This document shows, piece by piece, positions 40,415 through 47,155 of a stretch of 64,000 nucleotides of DNA (the stretch's first letter is position 1; every line of letters begins with the position of its first letter). The notes under the pieces are model-generated. The model saw nothing but the letters and a program-made list of their open reading frames with translations, searched no databases and was not told the origin of the DNA. The stretch spans positions 4,340,001 to 4,404,000 of the forward strand of contig NZ_CP120983.1 in the NCBI RefSeq assembly GCF_030719215.1, given 5' to 3'. Source of the stretch: Streptomyces sp. Alt3. GTDB lineage: Bacteria; Actinomycetota; Actinomycetes; Streptomycetales; Streptomycetaceae. Both the position numbers and the translations under genes were made by a program.

Positions 40415-42328
40415 TCAGAGCGTGCGCTCCAGGCGGTCCGCCATCAGCCTGCTGAAGCGCGAGGGGTCACTCAGCTCGCCGCCGTCGGAGAGCAGCGCCA
40501 GCCCGTGGACGAGCTCGGCCGTCTCGGCGAGTTCGGTTCCGGCGCCCTCCTCGTCACTCCGCTCGGTGTACGCCTTCTTCAGTCCACTGATGAGCGCGTG
40601 CGAGGGGTTGAGTTCGAGGATGCGCTTGATGTGCGGCACCTCCTGGCCCATGGCGCGGTACATGTTCTCCAGGGCCGGAGTGACATCGTGCGTGTCCGAG
40701 ACGATGCAGGCGGGCGAGACGGTGAGCCGCGAGGAGAGACGCACCTCCTTCACGGTGTCACCGAGCTGCTCCGTCATCCAGGTCAGCAGGCCGGCGTAGT
40801 CCTGCTGCTGCTTCTCGCGCTCGGCCTCGACCTCCTTCTTCTCCTCGTCGGTGTCCAGGTCGACCTCGCCCTTGGAGATGGACTGGAGAGGCTTGCCGTC
40901 GAACTCGGGGACGGACTGGACCCAGACCTCGTCGACGGGGTCGGTCAGCAGGAGGACCTCGAAGCCCTTGGCGCGGAAGGCCTCCATGTGGGGAGAGCTC
41001 TCCATGGCCGCGCGCGACTCGCCCGTCATGTAGTAGATCTGCTCCTGGCCCTCCTTCATCCGCTCGACGTAGGAGCGCAGGGTGGTCAGCCCCTCCTCGT
41101 CCTGGGTCGAGGCGAACGAGGAGATCTCCAGGATCGCGTCACGGTTCTCGAAGTCCTGGAACAGGCCTTCCTTGAGGACGCGGCCGAACTCCTTCCAGAA
41201 CGTGCCGTACTTCTCGGGGGTGCTGGACCTCATGTCCTTCAACGTCGAGAGCACCTTCTTGACCAGGCGGCGCCGCATCATCTCGATCTGGCGGTCCTGC
41301 TGCAGGATCTCGCGCGACACATTGAGCGAGAGGTCCTGGGCGTCGACCACGCCCTTCACGAAGCGGAGATACGTCGGCATGAGCGCTTCGCAGTCATCCA
41401 TGATGAATACGCGCTTCACATAGAGCTGCACTCCACGCTTGTGGTCCTGCATGAACAGGTCCTGCGGTGCATGGGACGGCAGGAACAGCAATGCCTGGTA
41501 TTCGAACGTCCCCTCCGCCTGCATGCGGATGGTTTCGAGCGGGTCGGTCCAGTCGTGACTGATGTGCTTGTACAGCTCGCTGTACTCCTCATCGGTCACG
41601 GAGTCCTTCGACCGGGCCCACAGGGCCTTCATCGAGTTGACCGTCTCGGTCCCGGGCTCCTCGCCCTCCTCGCCCCCCGCCGCCGCCATGCGGATGGGCC
41701 AGGTGATGAAGTCGGAGTACCGCTTGACGATCTCCCGGATCTTCCAGGGCGAGGTGTAGTCGAAGAGCTTGTCCTCGGTGTCCTCGGGCTTGAGCCGCAG
41801 CGTGACCGAGGTGCCCTGCGGCGCGTCGTCGACGGACTCGACGGTGTAGGTGCCCTCACCGCTGGACTGCCAGCGCGTACCGGTGTCCTCGCCCGCTCGC
41901 CGGGTCAGCAGGGTGACCTCGTCGGCGACCATGAAGCTCGAATAGAAACCGACACCGAACTGTCCGATGAGCTCCTCGGAAGCGGTGGCGTCCTTGGCTT
42001 CCTTCAGTTCCTGGAGGAATTTCGCGGTACCGGAATTGGCGATCGTCCCGATCAGCTGCACGACCTCGTCGTGCGACATTCCGATGCCGTTGTCGCGCAC
42101 GGTCAGCGTGCGCTTCTCCTGGTCGGCCTCGATGGCGATGTGGAGGTCGGACGAGTCCGCCTGGAGCGAGTCGTCACGCAGAGTCTCAAGTCGCAGCTTG
42201 TCCAACGCGTCAGAAGAATTGGAAATGAGCTCACGCAGGAATACATCCTTGTTCGAGTAAATCGAATGGATCATCATCTGCAGGAGCTGGCGCGCTTCTA
42301 CCTGAAACTCGAATGTCTCGGCCGGCAT
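40415..42328 (-). CDS. htpG: Molecular chaperone HtpG (Hsp90)
   Basis: A 637-residue Hsp90. The ATPase N-domain has FLRELISNSSDALDKLR, LTVRDNGIGMSHDE, and IGQFGVGFYSSFMVAD. The middle domain has FIMDDCEALMPTYLRFVKGVVD and LSLNVSREILQQDR. The C-terminal dimerisation domain ends RLMADRLERTL. No MEEVD tail, as expected in bacteria. The ATG at 42328 has a good site AGGAAAGGGA, and TATACA lies upstream as a possible -10 box. No CIRCE/HAIR element was identified. Confidence 0.97.
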   Translation of the reverse strand: MPAETFEFQVEARQLLQMMIHSIYSNKDVFLRELISNSSDALDKLRLETLRDDSLQADSSDLHIAIEADQEKRTLTVRDNGIGMSHDEVVQLIGTIANSGTAKFLQELKEAKDATASEELIGQFGVGFYSSFMVADEVTLLTRRAGEDTGTRWQSSGEGTYTVESVDDAPQGTSVTLRLKPEDTEDKLFDYTSPWKIREIVKRYSDFITWPIRMAAAGGEEGEEPGTETVNSMKALWARSKDSVTDEEYSELYKHISHDWTDPLETIRMQAEGTFEYQALLFLPSHAPQDLFMQDHKRGVQLYVKRVFIMDDCEALMPTYLRFVKGVVDAQDLSLNVSREILQQDRQIEMMRRRLVKKVLSTLKDMRSSTPEKYGTFWKEFGRVLKEGLFQDFENRDAILEISSFASTQDEEGLTTLRSYVERMKEGQEQIYYMTGESRAAMESSPHMEAFRAKGFEVLLLTDPVDEVWVQSVPEFDGKPLQSISKGEVDLDTDEEKKEVEAEREKQQQDYAGLLTWMTEQLGDTVKEVRLSSRLTVSPACIVSDTHDVTPALENMYRAMGQEVPHIKRILELNPSHALISGLKKAYTERSDEEGAGTELAETAELVHGLALLSDGGELSDPSRFSRLMADRLERTL

Positions 42329-42502
42329 GGGTGCGGGGTCCCTTTCCTGGGGTAAGTCATCTGAGTCGCTGTATATCGTAGCCAGGGCCCGGGCCGTTCA
42401 TGTGCCGGTTCCCTCGGGGCCGTTGACCGACCGGTGACCCGCGCCGGACGGACACGCGCACCACCGCACGATGCACGGCCTCCCACCAGGCAGACTGGGC
42501 GG

Positions 42503-43708
42503 ATGGGCGATACGCGAGCGGCTTCCGGGACCGGGCAGGGCCCCGGCCTTCCCCCTGTGATCACGTGCCGGGAGCCGGGCAGCTTCGCCCGGGGCGTCAT
42601 GGCCGAGCGCCACCCGGCGCTGATCGAGCAGGTGCGCGAGGCCTTTCCGTACGGCCCTCAGCAGCTCCGGGCCCTGGACGCCCTGCTGCACGAGATCGCC
42701 CACGGTGTCGTCGAGCCACTCGGTCACGGGAGCCCTGACCGCGACCTCTGGCTGGAGTGGGGGCGTGAGCACATCGGACGCCCGTGGTTCGACGCCCCGT
42801 TCCTCTGGGCCGAGAGCTACTTCTACCGAAGGCTCCTGGACGCGGTCGGCTACTTCGGTGAGGGGCCGTGGCAGGGCATCGACCCCTTCGCCCCGTTCAA
42901 GCGTGCCGAACTGAGCGGTGACACGGTCGAGGAGGAGCTCCGGGCCCTGGACGACCTCGCCGTCGTGACCGCAGCCGAGAGGGCGTCGGCGCTTCTGGAT
43001 GCCTCGCTCTGGGGAAACCGGGCCGACCTGGGCTTCCGCGGACCGGCGGGTGCGGGCGAACCGGCGAGTGGAACCGCTTCCGGTCTGGTCGCCGACGACA
43101 GGGCTGTGCTGTGGGGGATCCTGCCGCCGGGGGCCCGTGGCACCGTCGCGGTGATCGCCGACAACACCGGGCGGGAGCTGATCCCCGACCTCGTCCTGGT
43201 CGACCATCTGCTCCTGCACGGTCACGCGGACCGGGTGGTGCTCCATGTGAAACCCGGCCCGTACTTCGTCTCCGACGCGATGACGGCCGATGTCGTCGAC
43301 TGCGTGCGAAGGCTGGGCCAGGCCCCGGGGGAGGCGGGCGTCATCGGCGGACGTATCCGGGAGGCCATGGGTGCCGGCCGGCTCGACCTGCGTGCCCACG
43401 CCTTCTTCTGCGCCCCGTTTCCGTACGAACGGATGCCCGACGACCTCCGGGCGGAGCTCGGATCGGGATCGCTGACGATCCTGAAGGGCGACCTCAACTA
43501 CCGGCGCCTGGTGGGCGACCGCCTGTGGCCCGGGACCACGTCGTTCGCGGACCTCACCGCCTACTTCCCCGGGCCCGTAGCCGCGCTGCGGACCCTGAAG
43601 TCCGATGTCGTCGTGGGGCTGGACCCGGGGGTCCTGGAGGGCCTGGAGCGGTCCGGCCGCGCGTGGCGTACCAGCGGCACGCACGCCCTGGTGCAGGTGC
43701 GGCCCTGA
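42503..43708 (+). CDS. DUF89/ARMT1-like damage-control phosphatase family protein
   Basis: A 401-residue protein. LLDASLWGNRADLG matches the conserved asparagine-bearing loop, VAVIADNTGRELIPDLVLVDHLL the metal-binding Asp/Asn motif, and LTILKGDLNYRRLVGD the conserved K-GDxNYR segment of the ARMT1/DUF89 fold. The family dephosphorylates harmful sugar phosphates (for example fructose 1-phosphate) using a divalent metal. The ATG at 42503 is used; upstream codons are not family-like. It converges on the TetR gene, the stops being 10 bases apart. Family assignment is good, substrate inferred. Confidence 0.8.
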   Translation: MGDTRAASGTGQGPGLPPVITCREPGSFARGVMAERHPALIEQVREAFPYGPQQLRALDALLHEIAHGVVEPLGHGSPDRDLWLEWGREHIGRPWFDAPFLWAESYFYRRLLDAVGYFGEGPWQGIDPFAPFKRAELSGDTVEEELRALDDLAVVTAAERASALLDASLWGNRADLGFRGPAGAGEPASGTASGLVADDRAVLWGILPPGARGTVAVIADNTGRELIPDLVLVDHLLLHGHADRVVLHVKPGPYFVSDAMTADVVDCVRRLGQAPGEAGVIGGRIREAMGAGRLDLRAHAFFCAPFPYERMPDDLRAELGSGSLTILKGDLNYRRLVGDRLWPGTTSFADLTAYFPGPVAALRTLKSDVVVGLDPGVLEGLERSGRAWRTSGTHALVQVRP

Positions 43709-43718
43709 GGCGCCACCG

Positions 43719-44375
43719 TCAGCGTTCCACCCCGTACCGGGTGAGAAGGTCGTGCCAGCCACGCTCCAGCCGCTCGACCGGCATGCCGCCTTCGCACGTC
43801 AGGTGGTGGACGAGGGGAGCGTCGATCGACCCCAGCAGGGTGTGCGCGAGCAGATCCGGCTCACCGGCGGCGTGCGCCTGGCCCAGCAGCAGGGCGACAT
43901 GGCTGAGCCTCAGCCGCTGCGCGGGGACGGTGTAGGTGCGCAGAGGATCGGTGCGGGAGGCCAGGATCAGCTCGTGGTGATCGCGTTCATGGCGCATCAC
44001 GGCGGGGCCGAAGGCGTGCAGCCTCTCGGCTGCCGGGGCGTCCGGACCCATGGGGGGCGGCCCTGAGAGGAAGGCCGCCTGCAGCAGGGCCTCGCGGTGG
44101 TCGAGCAGGGCGATGAGCAGGCCGGTGCGGTCCTTGAAGCGCCGGAAGACGGTGCCCTTGCCCACCCCGGCGGCCGCGGCCACCGACTCCATGGTCAGGT
44201 CCGCCGCCCCGCAGTCGGCCAGGAGGCGGGAGGCGGCGTCCAGCAGGAGCGCTCGATTGCGGGCCGCGTCCGCCCGCAGTATCTCCGGGCCGTCGTCGGC
44301 GGCGGCGAGTGTGAGACTCGTTCGCGCCTCGCCGGGGTCGGGCGGCCCGGGCAGCGGGGGAAAAGGAGCGGTCAT
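43719..44375 (-). CDS. TetR-family transcriptional regulator
   Basis: A 218-residue regulator. The DNA-binding helices are NRALLLDAASRLLADCGAADLTMESVAAAAGVGKGTVFRRFKDRTGLL, followed by a helical ligand domain. The ATG at 44375 is chosen; an in-frame ATG at 44402 would start only 5 bases from the operator and lacks a ribosome site. It is divergent from an NADPH-dependent FMN reductase gene, with twin GGACC(A/G)(C/T)GGTCC palindromes between them, so it probably represses both. Confidence 0.9.
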   Translation of the reverse strand: MTAPFPPLPGPPDPGEARTSLTLAAADDGPEILRADAARNRALLLDAASRLLADCGAADLTMESVAAAAGVGKGTVFRRFKDRTGLLIALLDHREALLQAAFLSGPPPMGPDAPAAERLHAFGPAVMRHERDHHELILASRTDPLRTYTVPAQRLRLSHVALLLGQAHAAGEPDLLAHTLLGSIDAPLVHHLTCEGGMPVERLERGWHDLLTRYGVER

Positions 44376-44406
44376 GGCTTCAGGGTAGCCCCGTACGGCC
44401 ATAAGT

Positions 44407-44453
44407 GGACCACGGTCCGCTTAGGTGGTACAACTTTAAACGGACCGTGGTCC
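44407..44453. promoter_or_regulatory. Twin TetR-type operators in the divergent region
   Basis: GGACCACGGTCC (44407-44418) and GGACCGTGGTCC (44442-44453) are reverse complements of each other, 35 bases centre to centre, with the flanks CG and AAGTG/CACTT also mirrored. AACTTTAAA between them is the only AT-rich patch and should contain the overlapping promoters. Confidence 0.85.
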
Positions 44454-44491
44454 GCCACTTCTGCAGTCTCCGTCTCCCGGGAGCTTCCCCC

Positions 44492-45049
44492 ATGTCTGTA
44501 CGCATCCTCGCCCTCGTCGGCAGCCTCCGCGCCGGCTCTCACAACCGTCAGCTCGCAGAGGCCGCCGTCAAGCACGCACCCGAGGGTGTCGAGGTCGAGC
44601 TGTACGAGGGCCTCGCCGAGCTCCCGTTCTACAACGAGGACCTCGACGTCGAGGGCAGCGTCCCGGCTGCTGCCGCCGAGCTGCGCGCCGTGGCCGGCCG
44701 GTCCGACGCGTTCCTGCTGTTCTCGCCGGAGTACAACGGCACCATGCCGGCCGTGCTGAAGAACGCCATCGACTGGCTGTCCCGCCCGTACGGCGCCGGC
44801 GCGCTCACCGCCAAGCCGGTCGCCGTGGTCGGCACCGCCTTCGGCCAGTTCGGTGGCGTGTGGGCCCAGGACGACGCCCGTAAGGCGGCAGGCATCGCCG
44901 GCGGAGCCGTCCTCGCGGACGTCAAGCTCTCCATCCCCGGCTCCGTGACCCGCTTCGCCGAGCTCCACCCGGCGGACGACGCCGAGGTCGTCACCTCGCT
45001 GACCGAGGTGCTCCGCCAGGTCGTCGAGGGCACCACGGTGGCCGCCTGA
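44492..45049 (+). CDS. NADPH-dependent FMN reductase (flavodoxin-like fold)
   Basis: A 185-residue flavoprotein. RILALVGSLRAGSHNRQLAEA is the phosphate-binding loop, FLLFSPEYNGTMPAVLKNAIDWLSRP is the diagnostic FMN-reductase segment, and VAVVGTAFGQFGG follows. It reduces flavins, quinones or azo/chromate compounds using NAD(P)H. The ATG at 44492 follows GGGAG. The divergent TetR regulator and twin operators point to induction by a redox-active or toxic compound. A long hairpin ends the unit. Confidence 0.92.
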   Translation: MSVRILALVGSLRAGSHNRQLAEAAVKHAPEGVEVELYEGLAELPFYNEDLDVEGSVPAAAAELRAVAGRSDAFLLFSPEYNGTMPAVLKNAIDWLSRPYGAGALTAKPVAVVGTAFGQFGGVWAQDDARKAAGIAGGAVLADVKLSIPGSVTRFAELHPADDAEVVTSLTEVLRQVVEGTTVAA

Positions 45050-45097
45050 CCGACCACCGGTGGCGGTGCGTCCATGCCGCAGTGCCGCCAGGTGCTT

Positions 45098-45141
45098 GTG
45101 TGAGCCCGGCCCCTCTTCCCGAAGAGGGGTCGGGCTCACAC
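45098..45141 (+). terminator. Hairpin terminator after the FMN reductase gene
   Basis: GTGTGAGCCCG (45098-45108) pairs with CGGGCTCACAC (45131-45141), enclosing CCCCTCTTC/GAAGAGGGG. The total stem is about 20 bp with a one-base internal mismatch. Confidence 0.88.
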
Positions 45142-45184
45142 GCGTTCATGGAGGGGGCTGGACGCGACTCACTGCCGGCAATGG

Positions 45185-45370
45185 ATGAGGCGGGCGATTC
45201 TGCGCGGCGGGACGGCGCCCAACCGGTGGCTGGTGGAGAACGAGCTCGCCGAGCGGCTCGGTGGACTCGGGCCGGCATGCGTCAGGGCGGCGGTGACCGA
45301 ACCGGAGCCGGAGCCTGGGATCGGCTCCCAAGACGCCCCCCGGAAACCACTCAGGGGCCTGATCCACTAA
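45185..45370 (+). CDS. Doubtful short reading frame, possible gene remnant
   Basis: A 61-codon frame in an otherwise gene-free stretch (45050-45403). Third positions are strongly G/C, and the product contains APNRWLVENELAERLGGLGP, which looks protein-like. There is no ribosome site, and the stop lies inside the tRNA-Pro terminator palindrome. It may be a relic or chance. The remainder of the stretch holds only the two hairpins. Confidence 0.2.
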   Translation: MRRAILRGGTAPNRWLVENELAERLGGLGPACVRAAVTEPEPEPGIGSQDAPRKPLRGLIH

Positions 45371-45387
45371 GTGAATCAGGCCCCTGA
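45351..45387 (-). terminator. Near-perfect palindrome downstream of tRNA-Pro
   Basis: TCAGGGGCCTGAT (45351-45363) mirrors ATCAGGCCCCTGA (45375-45387), with CACT/AGTG inside, so almost all 37 bases are palindromic. It lies 17 bases beyond the tRNA 3' end and should end its transcript. Confidence 0.85.
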
Positions 45388-45403
45388 CCTGGTGTTTCAG
45401 CTG

Positions 45404-45477
45404 TCGGGGTGGCGGGATTTGAACCCACGACCTCTTCGTCCCGAACGAAGCGCGCTGCCAAGCTGCGCTACACCCCG
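45404..45477 (-). tRNA. tRNA-Pro (anticodon CGG)
   Basis: The minus strand gives a full cloverleaf. Acceptor CGGGGTG (45477-45471) pairs with CACCCCG; D-stem GCGC/GCGC; anticodon stem CTTCG/CGAAG with loop TTCGGGA, so anticodon CGG reads CCG proline codons. T-arm GTGGG-TTCAAAT-CCCGC is present, and the discriminator is A at 45404. CCA is not encoded. The 3' end is intact with no integrated element beside it. It stands alone, followed by a strong palindromic terminator. Confidence 0.96.
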
Positions 45478-45587
45478 ATGCCCACCGGTCTCCCGGCGAC
45501 ATCGATAACTTTAACCCACCCGCGCCCGGAGGCGAAATCCGGTTTAGTGCCGGGGCCGAGGCCCCGGCACGACGCGGGGCGGAGGGC

Positions 45588-46526
45588 TCAGTCCCGCGGC
45601 GTCAGCGTCAGCAGGGTCGCCTCGGGCGGGCAGGCGAAGCGGACCGGGGTGTAGCGGTTCGTGCCGCAGCCGGCAGAGACGTGGAGGTAGGAGCGTTGTT
45701 CGCCGACCGTGTGCCCGGAGAGGCCCTTCACCCGGTCGGTGTCCAGGTCGCAGTTGGTGACCAGTGCGCCGTAGAAGGGGATGCAGAGCTGTCCGCCGTG
45801 GGTGTGACCGGCCAGGATCAGCGGGTAACCGTCCGCGGTGAAGGCGTCCAGGGAGCGCAGGTACGGCGCGTGGACCACGCCGATCGACAGGTCCGCGCCC
45901 GTCTCGGGTCCACCGGCGACCTCGGCGTAGCGGTCCCGCTTGATGTGGGGGTCGTCCAGGCCCGTGAAGGCGATCTCGAGCCCGTCGGCCTTGAGCCGTC
46001 CCCGGGTGTTGGAGAGGTTGAGCCAGCCGGCCTCGTCGAAGGCGTCCCGCATCGGCTCCCACGGGTTGTGGACGACGTCGACGGCCGGGGCGTTCCCGTT
46101 GAGCCCGTGCTTGCCCTGGGTCTTCTCCAGGAGGTACCGGACCGGGTTCCGGAGCTTCGGCCCGTAGTAGTCGTTCGAACCGAAGACGTAGACCCCGGGG
46201 AACTCCATCAGCGGGCCGAGCGCGTCGAGCAGCTCCGGCACCGCTTCCGGGTCGGAGAGGTTGTCGCCCGTGTTCACCACGAAGTCCGGGCGCAGGCCTG
46301 CCAGCGACTGCAGCCAGGCGCGCTTCTTGCGCTGGCCGCTCACCATGTGGATGTCGGAGACCTGGAGCACGCGCAACGGGCGGGCCCCGTGCGGGAGTAC
46401 AGGGATCGTGATCCGGCGGAGGCGGAACGAGCGTGCCTCGAATCCGGCCGCATACACGAGGCCGGCGGCGCCGACCGCTGCGCCGACTGCCGTGACTTTC
46501 AGGGGTACTCCGTAGCGTGCGCGCAT
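45588..46526 (-). CDS. Membrane-anchored metallophosphoesterase
   Basis: A 312-residue calcineurin-like phosphoesterase. A hydrophobic N-terminal anchor (about 8-28) precedes the metal-binding blocks VLQVSDIHMVSGQ, DFVVNTGDNLSDPE, YVFGSNDYYG, IGVVHAPYL and LILAGHTHGGQLCIPFYG. The blocks keep all metal ligands, with GSND replacing the usual GNHD. Related to YkuE-type proteins (UDP-lipid or phosphodiester hydrolases). The start lies 79 bases from the divergent YqeY gene. Confidence 0.9.
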   Translation of the reverse strand: MRARYGVPLKVTAVGAAVGAAGLVYAAGFEARSFRLRRITIPVLPHGARPLRVLQVSDIHMVSGQRKKRAWLQSLAGLRPDFVVNTGDNLSDPEAVPELLDALGPLMEFPGVYVFGSNDYYGPKLRNPVRYLLEKTQGKHGLNGNAPAVDVVHNPWEPMRDAFDEAGWLNLSNTRGRLKADGLEIAFTGLDDPHIKRDRYAEVAGGPETGADLSIGVVHAPYLRSLDAFTADGYPLILAGHTHGGQLCIPFYGALVTNCDLDTDRVKGLSGHTVGEQRSYLHVSAGCGTNRYTPVRFACPPEATLLTLTPRD

Positions 46527-46605
46527 GGGCCCATCGTCGCAGAAACGGGGCGGTGGGACGAAAACAGGAGGGCGGCAGGTGCCCCGTACCTGTCACAATC
46601 TCCAC

Positions 46606-47070
46606 ATGACCACGCTCAAGTCCAAGCTCAAGGAAGACCTCACCACGGCCATGAAGGCGCGTGACGAGCTCACCTCGTCCACCCTCCGGCTCACCCTGAC
46701 CGCGATCACCAAGGAAGAGGTCAGCGGCAAGACGTCGCGTGAGCTCTCCGACGACGAGGTCCAGAAGGTGATCGCCAAGGAGGCGAAGAAGCGCCGCGAG
46801 GCGGCCGAGGCCTTCGCGCAGGGCGGCCGGACGGAGCAGGCCGAGCGTGAGCGGGCGGAGGGCGAACTGCTGGACGCGTACCTGCCCAAGCAGCTGACCG
46901 ACGACGAGCTCGACGTGATCGTCGCGCAGGCCGTCCAGGAGGCGAAGGGCGCGGGTGCCGAGGGGCCGCGGGCCATGGGTGCCGTCATGAAGATCGTCAA
47001 CCCGAAGGTGGCCGGCCTCGCCGACGGCGGCCGGGTCGCCGCCACGGTGAAGAGGCTGCTCGCCGGCTGA
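46606..47070 (+). CDS. GatB/YqeY domain protein
   Basis: A 154-residue helical protein, TTLKSKLKEDLTTAMKARDELTSSTLRLTLTAI at the start, EGELLDAYLPKQLTDDEL in the middle and GAVMKIVNPKVAGLADGGRVAATVKRLL at the end. These are the YqeY family markers shared with the GatB tail that binds tRNA in amidotransferases. The family may act on or recognise tRNA-related substrates; its exact role is not known. The ATG at 46606 is used. A perfect 21-bp hairpin ends it. Confidence 0.93.
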   Translation: MTTLKSKLKEDLTTAMKARDELTSSTLRLTLTAITKEEVSGKTSRELSDDEVQKVIAKEAKKRREAAEAFAQGGRTEQAERERAEGELLDAYLPKQLTDDELDVIVAQAVQEAKGAGAEGPRAMGAVMKIVNPKVAGLADGGRVAATVKRLLAG

Positions 47071-47084
47071 GGGGCCGCACACGT

Positions 47085-47129
47085 GAATGAGGAGGGGCGC
47101 CCCCGGTCCGGGGGCGCCCCTCCTCATTC
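47085..47129. terminator. Perfect 21-bp bidirectional terminator hairpin
   Basis: Bases 47085-47105 pair without mismatch with 47109-47129 around GTC. It lies between the convergent YqeY and penicillin-binding protein genes. Confidence 0.92.
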
Positions 47130-47155
47130 ATGACGTGGTCGTGCGACCCGGACGA

